Shown here piece by piece: positions 10,701 through 18,620 of a stretch of 64,000 nucleotides of DNA (positions within the stretch are counted from its first letter, which is position 1; each line of letters opens with the position of its first letter). The notes below the pieces were generated by a model, which was not told the DNA's origin, searched no databases, and saw only the letters and a program-made list of their open reading frames with translations. The position numbers and the translations under genes were made by a program. This stretch comes from Solihabitans fulvus (GTDB lineage: Bacteria > Actinomycetota > Actinomycetes > Mycobacteriales > Pseudonocardiaceae): NCBI RefSeq assembly GCF_008386585.1, contig NZ_VUOB01000046.1, forward strand, positions 60,436 to 124,435, given 5' to 3'.

Positions 10701-13700
10701 CCCGCGATCGGCGTCGTCGTCCCGCACTTGGGATCCTTCGAACCCGCAGGGCAGTTGCCACCGGGAGTGTCCGACGTGACGGCATTGGTCAACGTGAAGT
10801 CACCCGTCACCGGGTTGTGCACCGTCACGCTGTACGTCACCGTTACGGCCGCGCCGATCGACAAATCACCAACCCACGTCAACTTCGGAGCCGCATAGGT
10901 CGCTGCACCGACCGTCGCGGACTGATCGCCGTTGAATGTCGCGTCGTCGACCACCTGCGAGAGATCATCGGTGAACGTCGCGCCCGTCTGCACGGTCTGG
11001 CCGGTGTTCCTCACCGTCACCGTGTACGTGACCTTGTCGCCGGGCTTCGCGGTGGCGGGGCTCGCCTTCTTCTCGATGCTGAGGCCGGCGATCGGCGTCG
11101 TGGTGCGGCACTTGGGGTCGGTGGATCCCGGCGGGCAGTTGCCGCCTGGGGTGTCGGACGTGACCGCGTTGGTGAGCGTGAAGTCGCCCGTCACCGGATC
11201 CTTGACCGTCACGCTGTAGGTGACCGTCGAGGACGCACCGATCGGCAGGTCGCCAACCCACGTCAGCTTCGGCGCCGCATAGGTCGCCGCACCGACCGTG
11301 GTCGACTGATCGCCGTTGAACGCCGCGTCGTCGACCACCCGCGACAGATCGTCGGTGAACGTCGCGCCCGTCTGCACGGTCTGGCCGGTGTTCCTCACCG
11401 TCACCGTGTACGTGACCTTGTCGCCGGGCTTCGCATTCGCCTTGTCCGCGACCTTGTGGATCTCCAGGCCCGCGATCGGCGTCGTCGTCCCGCACTTCGG
11501 ATCCGTTGACCCGGCAGGACAGTTACTGCCCGGCGTCGTGGAGGTGACCGCGTTGGTGAGCGTGAAGTCGCCCGTCACCGGATCCTTGACCGTCACGCTG
11601 TAGGTGACCGTTGAGGACGCACCGATGGGCAGGTTGCCGGTCCAGGTCAGCTTCGGGGCCGCGTAGGTCGCCGTGCCGATGGTTGCGGACTCGTCGCTGT
11701 TGAACGTCGCGTCGTCCAACACCTTCGTGAGGTCATCGGTGAACGTCGCATTCGTCAGCGGCGTCTGGCCGGTGTTGCGCACGGTGACCGTGTAGCTCAC
11801 GGTGTCGCCGGGCTTCGCGTCGGTCTTGTTGGCGGCCTTGCTGATCGCGATGCCCGACACCGGCGTCGTGGTGGCGCACTTCGGATCCGTCGACCCCGTC
11901 GGGCAGTTGTTCCCCGGCGTGCCCGACGTGATCGCGTTGGCCAGCTTGTGATCCCCGGCCGCTGGGTTGTGCACCGTGACCGAGTAGCTGATGGTCGCCG
12001 TCGCGCCGACCGCGAGGTCGCCGGTCCAGGTCAGCTTCGGGGCCGCGTAGGTCGTCGCGCCGATGTCCGCGGTGGCCGTGCCGCTGAACGTCGCGTCGTC
12101 CACGACGCCGGTCAGGTCGTCGGTGAATGTGGCTGCGGTCAGTACCGTCTTTCCGGTGTTGCGGACCGTCACCGTGTAGGTCACCGTGTCGCCCGGGTTC
12201 GCCGAGCTCCTGTCCGCCTTCTTCTCGATCGTCATGCCCGGCAACGACGTGGTGGTCGAGCACGTCGGGTCGGTTGCCCCCGGCGGGCAGTTGCCCGGCA
12301 CGCTGGTGCTGACCACGTTGTGCAGCTGGTGGTCCCCGGTGATCGGGTTGTGCACCGTCACCGAGTAGGTGACCGTCGCCGACTCGCCGACGGCCAGGTC
12401 GCCGGTCCAGGTCAGCGTGGGCGCGGCGTAGGTCGCCGTGCCGATGGTCGCGGACTGGTCGCCGTTGAACGTCGCGTCGTCCACGACGCCAGTCAGGTCG
12501 TCGGTGAACGTCGCCGCCTGCGCGCCGCTCAGCGGCACCTGACCGGTGTTGGTCACCGTGACCGTGTACTTGACTGTGTCGCCGGGGTTCGCGGCCTGCT
12601 TGTCCGAGGTCTTCCTGACCGTCAGTTCCTTGCCCGGCGTGGTGGTGCTGCACGACGGATCCGTTGACCCAGCGGGACAGTTGTTGCCCTGCGTGGTCGA
12701 GGTGACCACGTTGTTGAGCTTCTTGTCGCCTGGGTCGGGATTCTTCACGGTGACGGTGTAGGTGACGGTCGCCGACGCGCCGACCGCGAGCGTGCCCGTC
12801 CACGTCAGCTTGGGCGCGGCGTAGCCGACCGCGCCGGCCCCGGTGGGGCTGACCGCGGCGTTGTTGTTGTAGGTCGCGTCGTCCAGGACGCCCGTCAGGT
12901 CGTCGGTGAACGTCGCGCCGGTCTGGACGGTCTGGCCGGTGTTGCTGACGGTGATCGTGTACGTCACGGTGTCGCCCGGCACGACCTGGGTCTTGTTGCC
13001 GGTCTTGACGATCCGCAGGCCGGAGATCGGAGTGGAGGTCGCGCACTTCGCGTCCGTGGAGCCGGACGGACAATTGCCGCCGGGCGTCGTGGACGTCACC
13101 ACGTTGCCCAGCCGGTGATCCCCGGTGTCTGGCTTGTTCACCGTCACCGAGTACGTGACCGTCGCCTGCGCACCGATCGCGAGGTCGCCCGTCCAGGTCA
13201 GCTTCGGCGCGGCGTAGGTGGCCGAGCCGGCCGATGCCGACTGGTCGCCGTTGAACCTCGTGTCGTCCACGACGCCGGTCAGGTCGTCGGTGAAAGTGGC
13301 TCCGGACAACGCGGTCTGGCCGGTGTTCTTGACGACGACGGTGTAGGTGACCTTGTCGCCGGGGTTGGCGCTGGTCTTGTCGACCGTCTTGCTGATCTCG
13401 ATGCCGGAGACCGGCGTCGTGGTGGAACAGCCCGGATCCGTCGAGCCGGCAACGCAGTTGTTGCCGGGCGTCGTGGACGTGATCGCGTTGACCAGCTTGT
13501 GCGCGCCGGTCGCCGGGTTCCTGACCGTCACCGAGTAGGTGACCGTCGCCGACTCGCCGACCTTCAGGTTGCCCGTCCACGTCAGTCTCGGCGCGCTGTA
13601 GCTGGTGGTGCCGAGCGTGGCCTTGTCGTCGTTGTTGTAGGTGGCCTGGTCGACGACCTTGGACAGGTCGTCGGTGAGGGTCGCGCCGGTCTGCGTGGTC

Positions 13701-16700
13701 TGACCAGTGTTGGTCACCGTCACCGTGTAGGTGACCTTGTCGCCGGGGTTCGCGCTGGCCCTGTCCGCCTTCTTCGCGATCGTCAGCCCGGCGATAGGCG
13801 TTGAGGTCGCGCACTTCGCGTCCGTCGAACCCGCCGCGCAGTTCGTGCCCGGCGTGGTCGAGGTGACCACGTTGTCCAGCTTGAAGTCGCCAGGCACGGG
13901 GTTCTTCACCTTGACCGAGTAGGTGATCGTCGCCGTGGCGCCCACGTCGAGGTCGCCTGACCAGGTCACCTTCGGGGAGCCGAAGCTCGCCGTGCCCGTG
14001 CTTGCGGTGATGCTGCCGGCGACGAAGTCCGCGTCGTCGAGGACCTTGGACAGGTCGTCGGAGAACGTCGCGACCTGCTTGCCAGTGAGCTTCACGTCGC
14101 CGGTGTTCTTCACTGTGACCGTGTACTTCACCGCGTCGCCGGGGGCGGCGGACTGTCTGTCGACCGACTTGGCGATCTCGGCCCTCGGCGTGCCGACCTT
14201 CACCACGGTGACCTTGGTGTCGGTGGAGTTCGGTGGCCCCGTCGGCGTTTCCCGGTAGACGCCGAGAGCGCTGTTGCGGATCTCCGAGCCCGGCGCGATG
14301 TCGTCGCGCACCTTCACCTTGAAGGTGACCGTCCAGGTGGTGCCGCCGTCGACGGTGCCGCCCCCGGTCGGGGTCGAGCTGGTGCCGATGGCCACCTTGA
14401 TGCCCGAGGACGCGCTGAAGCCCTCAGAGTCCGGCACGGCAGTGGCGGTGCCACTTGGCGGTTTGCGGGTGATCGAGCCGGGCACGTAGTCGGTGCCCGC
14501 CGGGATCCTGTCCTGGATGACGCTGGCGAACGCCTGGTCCGTGCCGTCGTTGCGGCCGGTGATCGTGTAGGTCAGCGTGTCGCCGATCCTGGCTGGGTTG
14601 TTGCCCTGGTCGTTGACCACCGACTTGTCCACGATCAGACAGCCCGCGGTGCCGAACAGGACGCCGTCGAGGAAGTTGCCCTGCGTCTTGTCTCCGCCGG
14701 CCGCCGAGATGGAGGCGAAGGCGAACCGGGTGGTCGTCTGCCCGGCCGGCACGGTGTAGGTCCCGCGCCACTCCCCCCACTTCGAGTTGCCGTCGGTGAT
14801 GTTCGTGCTCGACGCGCCGGTCGGCGTCTGCGCGACCAGGGTTCCGTTCGGCGCGCCGATCTGCACCTGCATGGTGTCATTGCCCTGGCGACCGCGATGG
14901 AAGATCCGCCAGCTCAACGCCTGCCCCGGCGTGGTGGCCAGGTCCTGGAACAGCGTGCCGACCTCGTTGGCGTTCAGTTCGGCGAACTGGTTGCCGTCCG
15001 CCGACGGCACGCCGTTCGCGCCGCTCTTCCAGAACTCGACCTTGTGGTCGGACGCGGTGGTGATCCACCCCGGCACGCCGCCGGGTTTGGTGGCGTCGTC
15101 GTAGAACTGGACGTTCTGGGAGTTGACCGGCTGTTCGAAGCTGCCGTTGGTCAGGGAGACCTTGGACGGGCACGCGCCGCCCTTCCTCGGCACGAACGAC
15201 GTCGTGGAGCACCGGTCGTCGGACGAGCCCGCCGTGCAGTTGCTGCCGCGCGAGTTCGAGGTGACCACGTTGGCCACCTTCCGGTTCCCGCTGGACGGGT
15301 CGTTGACCGTCACCGAGTAGGTGACCGTCGCCGACTGGCCGGGGTCGAGTTGGTTGGACCACGCCAACGTCGAGCCGGTGACGGTGGCCGTGCCGAGCGT
15401 GGCGGCAACGTCCCTGTTGTAGGCGGCGTCGTCGAACACGTCGCTCAGGTCGTCCTGGAGCTGGGCGGACCGCAGCGATGCCTTACCGCTGTTCGAGGCG
15501 GTCACGGTGTAGGTGATCTTCTGGCCTGGCAACACCGTCGAGCCGGTTGGCGGGTCAGACGCCTTCGACAGCACCAGGTTGGGGTCGTTGCCGGTGTTCG
15601 TGACCGTGCACGCGATGTCGGTGCCGATGCCCAGCGCCGCCTTGCGCGAGGTTCCGCCGGCTCCGGACAGCGTCGTGTCCGGCTGGCCTCCCCTGGTGCA
15701 CGACCAGTTCTGCTGGTAGTCCGACAGGAGCGTCCCGCTGTCCGCCGACTCCTCCAACGTGTACTCGACGGCGGGATTGCCGCCGAGCACGAACTGTTGG
15801 CCGGTGCTGGCGCTGGTCGCGCCGCCGGTGGACGCGGTCGCCACCGTGTTCGCGTTCGGACCGGTGATCTTCAGGCTGAACGAGTCGGTCGGGTTGACCT
15901 GCTTCTGGACGCTCTTGGACAGCGTCAGCCGGGAGAGCACCACCCCGAACGCGACGGCCTGACGCCCGCCGGTCACGAACGACCCGGCGACCCTGGTCGG
16001 CTCGGTCGCCATGGTGACGATGTCCCCGACGCTGCCGTTGGAGTTTCCGGTGCAGTTCACCGACGTCGTGCCGATTCCCGTCAGCCCGCCGCCACAGCCA
16101 GCGGTGTAGCCCGCGGGCGTGACGTTGTCCAGCAGGCTGATGTTCTTGTCCGAGGAGAGCGTCAGCTGCTCGCCGGTGTTGGTCGACTCGGCGTCGGCCA
16201 TGACGAAGCCGAAACCCTTCTGGGCGTTGCCCTTGGCGTCGGTCACGGCGATGTTGTCCAACGTGATCGTGCCGTTCGACCCGGCGGGAGAGCCGTTGTC
16301 CGTGTGCAGCGCGGGCTTTCCCGGGGTGTTCTTGTACGCGTCCTTGCCGATCGGCGTTCCCGACCAGGTCGGGAACGCCGACGCGCTGACCGGCCGCCGG
16401 CCCGCGCTGCCAGCGGTGTGCTTGATCGTGAAGGACACCGTGATGTCGGGCGTGATCTGCACCGACATGCTCTGGCCGCTCGCGCTCTGCGCCGAGGCGG
16501 GGTTGAACGAGGACATGTCCAGCCAGCAGATCGTGGTCGCGAACGGTCCCCCGGTGCCGAAGCCGCACCCGGTCGGGTCCGCGCGCGACGTCGCCGCGTC
16601 CGACCTCGGTGCGTCCGGCTTCGGCGCGGTCGAGGCGTCGGCGGCGGGTGGCGGGGACTGCGGTGCGGTCGCCTGGATCGGCACCTGGTAGTCCTCGACC

Positions 16701-17752
16701 TCGCCGGAGTCGGCCCGCCCGCTCGGGCTGCGTACCTGGCCGGCGTCGTAGCCGATCCGGAACCTGGCCCACGCCAGGCCGTCCCGCACCTCGTCGGGCA
16801 CCGTCCACGCCAGGGTCGCGTGGTCGGCGCCCGGCGCGACCTCGGCGGTGGCCAGTTCGGCACCGTCGAACGAGCCGTTGCCGTTGAAGTCGATCCAGCC
16901 CGCCACCGTCGCGGCGCTCGACCCCGCCGTCACCGGGACCCGCACCGTGTAGCGCTCGCCCCTGCCCGCCGCTGCCGGGAACTCCGGGCCGGCGTCGCGG
17001 GTCGGGCCCGCGCCGAGGAACACGTCCGACACCACGTGCGAGGCCGCGCCGAAGGTCGCCGGCGCGGTGCCGGCGACCTCGTCCACGGACGCCGACAGCG
17101 CGATCGGGTTGTCTGGCGGTGCGTCCGCGTCGCCGCCGACGCTCGTCCGCCGGGTGTCCACGGCCAGGGTCACGCTGGACACCGTGCCGGTCAGCTCGAC
17201 CGTGCCACAGCCGAGCCCGTCACCGCAGTCCGCGCGCCCGGGACTCGGGTCGGTCGGGGTGACGCCGGACGGTTCGACCGCCCACCGGGAGCCCGGGAAG
17301 CCGGCCACGGCGCGCATCGCCGGGGCCGCTGGCGGGCCGGCGGTGACGCGCAGCCGGGACTGCCGGGGGCCGTTCGGCGAGGAGCCGCCCAGGTTGCCGA
17401 GGTTCAGGCGCGGGTTGCGCACGGGCCGGGAGAACGAGACCGTCACCGTGCCCGACGGCCGAAACTCCCCGTCCGCCGGCAGGTCCTGCGCGACCACGAT
17501 GCCCCGCGCGGAGCTCCCGGAGACGTCCTGCCCGCCGTAGGCGCCGGCGGGCATCGTGGCGCCGCCCTCGGCACGCAGCGACCCGCCGACGCCCTGGGCC
17601 TCGAAGTCCACCGACAGCCCGGAGGGCAGCGTCTGCACGCTCCTGCTGGTCTCCGTCGCCCTTGGACCGGCCGAGGCCGGACCGGGTGCGCCGGCCACCA
17701 CCGCAACCACGGCAAGAGCGGCCGCCAACCTGATCCCGCACGCCGACCGCAT
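4766..17752 (-). CDS. Giant secreted DUF11-repeat surface protein with sortase-type C-terminal anchor
   Basis: A 4328-aa predicted cell-surface protein. Residues 1-28 are a Sec signal peptide (charged start, AALAVVAVVAG core, cleavage after ASA). Residues about 30-345 are beta-rich and end in a GEVEDY motif; a Pro/Ala/Asp linker follows, then a Gly/Ser/Thr-rich domain (about 395-720). Two divergent DUF11-like units flank a lectin-like insert near 870-1060 (NGSFEQPV ... FAFASIS). About residues 1187-4285 are 24 tandem units of about 128 aa (separate entry). The C-terminus has VAFTG (near 4293-4297), a hydrophobic helix and the tail RRRGQRD, which resembles the LAXTG signal of class E sortases. 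The RBS GGGGA lies just before ATG 17752. Known DUF11 proteins are stalks and adhesins; a specific ligand cannot be inferred. It is the last gene of the minus-strand set, but its 147-nt leader suggests its own promoter. Confidence 0.9.
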   Translation of the reverse strand: MRSACGIRLAAALAVVAVVAGAPGPASAGPRATETSRSVQTLPSGLSVDFEAQGVGGSLRAEGGATMPAGAYGGQDVSGSSARGIVVAQDLPADGEFRPSGTVTVSFSRPVRNPRLNLGNLGGSSPNGPRQSRLRVTAGPPAAPAMRAVAGFPGSRWAVEPSGVTPTDPSPGRADCGDGLGCGTVELTGTVSSVTLAVDTRRTSVGGDADAPPDNPIALSASVDEVAGTAPATFGAASHVVSDVFLGAGPTRDAGPEFPAAAGRGERYTVRVPVTAGSSAATVAGWIDFNGNGSFDGAELATAEVAPGADHATLAWTVPDEVRDGLAWARFRIGYDAGQVRSPSGRADSGEVEDYQVPIQATAPQSPPPAADASTAPKPDAPRSDAATSRADPTGCGFGTGGPFATTICWLDMSSFNPASAQSASGQSMSVQITPDITVSFTIKHTAGSAGRRPVSASAFPTWSGTPIGKDAYKNTPGKPALHTDNGSPAGSNGTITLDNIAVTDAKGNAQKGFGFVMADAESTNTGEQLTLSSDKNISLLDNVTPAGYTAGCGGGLTGIGTTSVNCTGNSNGSVGDIVTMATEPTRVAGSFVTGGRQAVAFGVVLSRLTLSKSVQKQVNPTDSFSLKITGPNANTVATASTGGATSASTGQQFVLGGNPAVEYTLEESADSGTLLSDYQQNWSCTRGGQPDTTLSGAGGTSRKAALGIGTDIACTVTNTGNDPNLVLSKASDPPTGSTVLPGQKITYTVTASNSGKASLRSAQLQDDLSDVFDDAAYNRDVAATLGTATVTGSTLAWSNQLDPGQSATVTYSVTVNDPSSGNRKVANVVTSNSRGSNCTAGSSDDRCSTTSFVPRKGGACPSKVSLTNGSFEQPVNSQNVQFYDDATKPGGVPGWITTASDHKVEFWKSGANGVPSADGNQFAELNANEVGTLFQDLATTPGQALSWRIFHRGRQGNDTMQVQIGAPNGTLVAQTPTGASSTNITDGNSKWGEWRGTYTVPAGQTTTRFAFASISAAGGDKTQGNFLDGVLFGTAGCLIVDKSVVNDQGNNPARIGDTLTYTITGRNDGTDQAFASVIQDRIPAGTDYVPGSITRKPPSGTATAVPDSEGFSASSGIKVAIGTSSTPTGGGTVDGGTTWTVTFKVKVRDDIAPGSEIRNSALGVYRETPTGPPNSTDTKVTVVKVGTPRAEIAKSVDRQSAAPGDAVKYTVTVKNTGDVKLTGKQVATFSDDLSKVLDDADFVAGSITASTGTASFGSPKVTWSGDLDVGATATITYSVKVKNPVPGDFKLDNVVTSTTPGTNCAAGSTDAKCATSTPIAGLTIAKKADRASANPGDKVTYTVTVTNTGQTTQTGATLTDDLSKVVDQATYNNDDKATLGTTSYSAPRLTWTGNLKVGESATVTYSVTVRNPATGAHKLVNAITSTTPGNNCVAGSTDPGCSTTTPVSGIEISKTVDKTSANPGDKVTYTVVVKNTGQTALSGATFTDDLTGVVDDTRFNGDQSASAGSATYAAPKLTWTGDLAIGAQATVTYSVTVNKPDTGDHRLGNVVTSTTPGGNCPSGSTDAKCATSTPISGLRIVKTGNKTQVVPGDTVTYTITVSNTGQTVQTGATFTDDLTGVLDDATYNNNAAVSPTGAGAVGYAAPKLTWTGTLAVGASATVTYTVTVKNPDPGDKKLNNVVTSTTQGNNCPAGSTDPSCSTTTPGKELTVRKTSDKQAANPGDTVKYTVTVTNTGQVPLSGAQAATFTDDLTGVVDDATFNGDQSATIGTATYAAPTLTWTGDLAVGESATVTYSVTVHNPITGDHQLHNVVSTSVPGNCPPGATDPTCSTTTSLPGMTIEKKADRSSANPGDTVTYTVTVRNTGKTVLTAATFTDDLTGVVDDATFSGTATADIGATTYAAPKLTWTGDLAVGATATISYSVTVHNPAAGDHKLANAITSGTPGNNCPTGSTDPKCATTTPVSGIAISKAANKTDAKPGDTVSYTVTVRNTGQTPLTNATFTDDLTKVLDDATFNSDESATIGTATYAAPKLTWTGNLPIGASSTVTYSVTVKDPVTGDFTLTNAVTSTTPGSNCPAGSTDPKCGTTTPIAGLEIHKVADKANAKPGDKVTYTVTVRNTGQTVQTGATFTDDLSRVVDDAAFNGDQSTTVGAATYAAPKLTWVGDLPIGASSTVTYSVTVKDPVTGDFTLTNAVTSDTPGGNCPPGSTDPKCRTTTPIAGLSIEKKASPATAKPGDKVTYTVTVRNTGQTVQTGATFTDDLSQVVDDATFNGDQSATVGAATYAAPKLTWVGDLSIGAAVTVTYSVTVHNPVTGDFTLTNAVTSDTPGGNCPAGSKDPKCGTTTPIAGLDISKVADKANAKPGDKVTYTVTVKNTGQTVQTGATFTDDLSKVVDDAAFNNDESATIGTATYVAPKLTWLGDLPIGATATVTYSVTVNKPVAGDFTLTNAVTSDTPGGNCPTGSKDPRCGTTTPIAGVEIIKKADKANAKPGDKVTYTVTVKNTGQTVQTGATFSDDLSQVVDDAAFSNDQSATVGAATYAAPKLTWLGDLPIGVTATVIYSVTVNNPVKGDFTLTNAVTSDTPGGNCPPGSTDPKCSTTTPIAGLEITKTADKKDAKPGDKVTYTVTVRNTGKTVQTGATFTDDLSRVVDDAAFNSDQSATVGAATYAAPKLTWVGDLLIGATATVTYSVTVNSPVTGDFTLTNAVTSDTAGGNCPAGSKDPKCGTTTPIAGLEIIKKADKANAKPGDKITYTVTVRNTGQTVQTKATFTDDLSRVVDDAAFNGDQSATVGAATYAAPKLTWVGDLAVGASSAVTYSVTVNNPVKGDFKLTNAVTSDTPGGNCPAGSKDPKCGTTTPIAGLEITKTADKTNAKPGDKVTYTVTVRNTGQTVQTGATFVDDLSKVIDDAAFNGDQSATIGTATYAAPKLTWVGDLPIGSTSTVTYSVTVNNPVTGDFTLANAVTSDTPGGNCPVGSTDPKCGTTTPIAGLEIHKVADKANAKPGDKVTYTVTVKNTGQTVQAGATFTDDLSQVVDDAAFNSDQSATIGTPTYAAPKLTWVGDLPIDATSTVTYSVTVNNPVKGDFKLTNVVTSDTPGGNCPPGSTDPKCGTTTPIAGLEISKVADKKDAKPGDKVTYTVTVKNTGQTVQAGASFTDDLSQVVDDATFNNDQSATIGTSTYAAPKLTWVGDLPIGATVTVTYSVTVNNPVKGDFKLTNAVTSTTPGGNCPAGSTDPKCGTTTPIAGLEITKVADKKDAKPGDKVTYTVTVKNTGQAIQTGATFTDDLTKVIDDATFDNDQSATIGTPTYTAPKLTWLGDLPIGATATVTYSVTVNNPIKGDFTLLNAVTSDTPGGNCPPGSTDPKCGTTTPIAGLEIIKVADKTNAKPGDKVTYTVTVKNTGQTVQTGATFTDDLTKVIDDATFNNDQSATIGTPTYTAPKLTWIGDLPIGSTATVTYSVTVNKPVKGDFTLTNAVTSTTPGGNCPPGSTDPKCGTTTPIAGLEITKVADKKDAKPGDKVTYTVTVKNTGQTVQTKATFTDDLSQVVDDATFDNDQKATIGTPTYSAPTLTWVGDLPIGATSTVTYSVTVNNPVKGDFKLTNAITSETSGGNCPTGSTDPKCGTTTPIAGLEITKVADRKNAKPGDKVTYMVTVKNTGQTVQTKATFTDDLTKVLDDAAFNSDQSATIGAAAYTAPRLTWVGDLPIGATSTVTYSVTVNDPVKGDFTLTNAVTSDTPGGNCPPGSTDPKCGTTTRIAGLEISKVATRDGAKPTDPVKPGEVVKYTVTVRNTGQTPQNGASFTDDLSGVLDDATYNNDAAVSPGGAGTTGYTKPKLTWTGDLPVGATSTITYSIRVNNPITGDHKLTNAVTSDTPGGNCPPGSTDPKCRTVTPLPGLTIVKKADTTQAKPGDTVTYTVTVTNSGQTGLTGATFTDDMTQVVDDAKYNADAKATTGATTYTAPKLTWTGDLAIGATATVTYTVTVNDPPTGDKKLGNVVTSSTPGSNCPLPMPARLDVGGLDPNCSATVLVPRLDITKKADRANAKPGDTVTYTVTATNSGQTELKGATLTDDLTGVLPNATYNADAKATLGSTNYTAPTLTWTGDLPVGTSATITYTVTVHAVPTGDFQLRNAVGSATPGASCPPGSRDPKCGTTTPIAGMAVAKTADSTQAGAGDMLTYRVTVRNTGQVPLTGATFTDDLTGVLDDATYRDDATAIIGTTSYAKPELTWTGDLPVGATATVTYSVKVNDPVGGDQNLRNAVFSDTPGTNCARGSTDPACRTTTPLRPTPPVVAFTGAVIYPALLGGLALLAAGVLFVLIARRRGQRD
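4890..14187 (-). repeat. 24 tandem DUF11-like repeats, about 384 bp each
   Basis: Each unit follows the pattern AGLEIxKxADKxxAKPGDKVTYTV, then TVxNTGQT, ATFTDDLS, an Asn/Asp-rich stretch, YAAPKLTWxGDLPIGA, TVTYSVTV, TNAVTS and NCPxGSTDPKCGTTTPI (pattern shown with gaps). Period is 128 aa (384 bp, with small indels). Units about 8 to 20 (roughly 6.45-11.5 kb) are nearly identical; the outer units diverge. Nearly every unit carries a Cys pair spaced CX8C; the third unit from the C-terminal end has a longer spacing (about 5678-5726). Confidence 0.93.
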
Positions 17753-17762
17753 CGTGTTCCCC

Positions 17763-17774
17763 TGTCCATGGACA
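17763..17774. promoter_or_regulatory. 12-bp perfect palindrome next to the surface-protein RBS
   Basis: TGTCCATGGACA lies directly upstream of the GGGGA ribosome-binding site of the giant surface-protein gene (start 17752). As DNA it could be an operator; as RNA it has no loop and would not fold well alone. The rest of the 147-nt leader (17753-17899) shows no convincing -10/-35 pair. Confidence 0.3.
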
Positions 17775-17899
17775 ACTGCGACACAGACAAGGGGAGATCA
17801 GGTTGCCCCGCAAACGACGTCAGGCGTACGAAACAACGACTTCACTCGAACTGGTGAATTCGGCTCACGTCGCCGTGATAGCGGCTGTCCCGATTGGGG

Positions 17900-18559
17900 C
17901 TACGCGGTTCGGCCTGCGTCGCGGGTGAAGGCGATGTAGCAGTACTCGTCGAGCATCTTCGCGAGCGGGCGGCCCGGCCGGCCGAGCAGCACGGACAGGC
18001 CGTGTTCGTCGGTGCCGGCCTCGGCGAGCAGCGCCCGCGCCCAGTCCCGGCCGAGCCGCTGGTGGGCGGCGTACGCGGCGGAGTCCCGCGCGCCGTGCAG
18101 GTGCCTGGCGATCATCTCGTCCCAGGGCATGACGCCCAACGGCCGCAGCGCGTAGAGCAGTTTCGCCGCCGCGGTCGGGCCGAGCGAGCGGGGCCGCGCC
18201 GCGTGTGCCGCCGGCATCGCGGCCAGTTCGGCGTAGCAGTCGCCGAGCCCGGCGATGGTGGCCTCAGACAGGTCCGCGATCGAGGTGGTCAGGTCGGGGA
18301 GCGCGTCACGCCACGTGTCCCACCATCGGGCGAGGTTCACGTCGAAGACGTCCGGCTCGCCCTGCCTCGGGTAGCGGATGCGGCAGCCCCAGGAGTTCAG
18401 CCAGCGCAGCATCGAGACCCGGTGCTCGGCCACCGCGAGGTCAAGTCCCGGCGCGGTCGCCGCCACCAGCACCTCCCACGGCCGGTCGGCCCCGGTGTAC
18501 TTGGCGAAGTCGGCCACGGCCGCCCGCAGGGCCGCGAGATCGGGCGCATCACTGGACAC
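17900..18559 (-). CDS. Uncharacterised 219-aa protein downstream of the EFE homologue
   Basis: Not recognised. A soluble, mainly helical protein without signal peptide or membrane segments. Notable are the Trp-rich segment RWWDTWRDALPDL, and GPTAAAKLLYALRPLGVMPWDE, a pattern I have seen in small actinobacterial hypothetical proteins where ALRP...PWDE follows a helix. It starts at a GTG with a weak RBS, 61 nt after the EFE-homologue stop; a moderate hairpin (18579-18603, GGGGCCG/CGGCCCC) lies in that gap. It is the last gene of the collinear biosynthetic set, so a supporting role in the pathway is possible but cannot be assigned. Confidence 0.7.
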   Translation of the reverse strand: MSSDAPDLAALRAAVADFAKYTGADRPWEVLVAATAPGLDLAVAEHRVSMLRWLNSWGCRIRYPRQGEPDVFDVNLARWWDTWRDALPDLTTSIADLSEATIAGLGDCYAELAAMPAAHAARPRSLGPTAAAKLLYALRPLGVMPWDEMIARHLHGARDSAAYAAHQRLGRDWARALLAEAGTDEHGLSVLLGRPGRPLAKMLDEYCYIAFTRDAGRTA

Positions 18560-18620
18560 GGACGGGAACCTACCGGGTGGGGCCGACAGTCCGGGCCGGC
18601 CCCGCGTCCGCCTGCCGAGG

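Noticed and set aside
8768..11509. 913-aa Arg-rich plus-strand frame with internal periodicity
   Set aside because: The periodicity is that of the DUF11 repeats read antisense; low-complexity Arg/His composition.
4890..14187. CRISPR array or rRNA-like tandem repeat
   Set aside because: Units are 384 bp, in frame, and encode a DUF11 protein.
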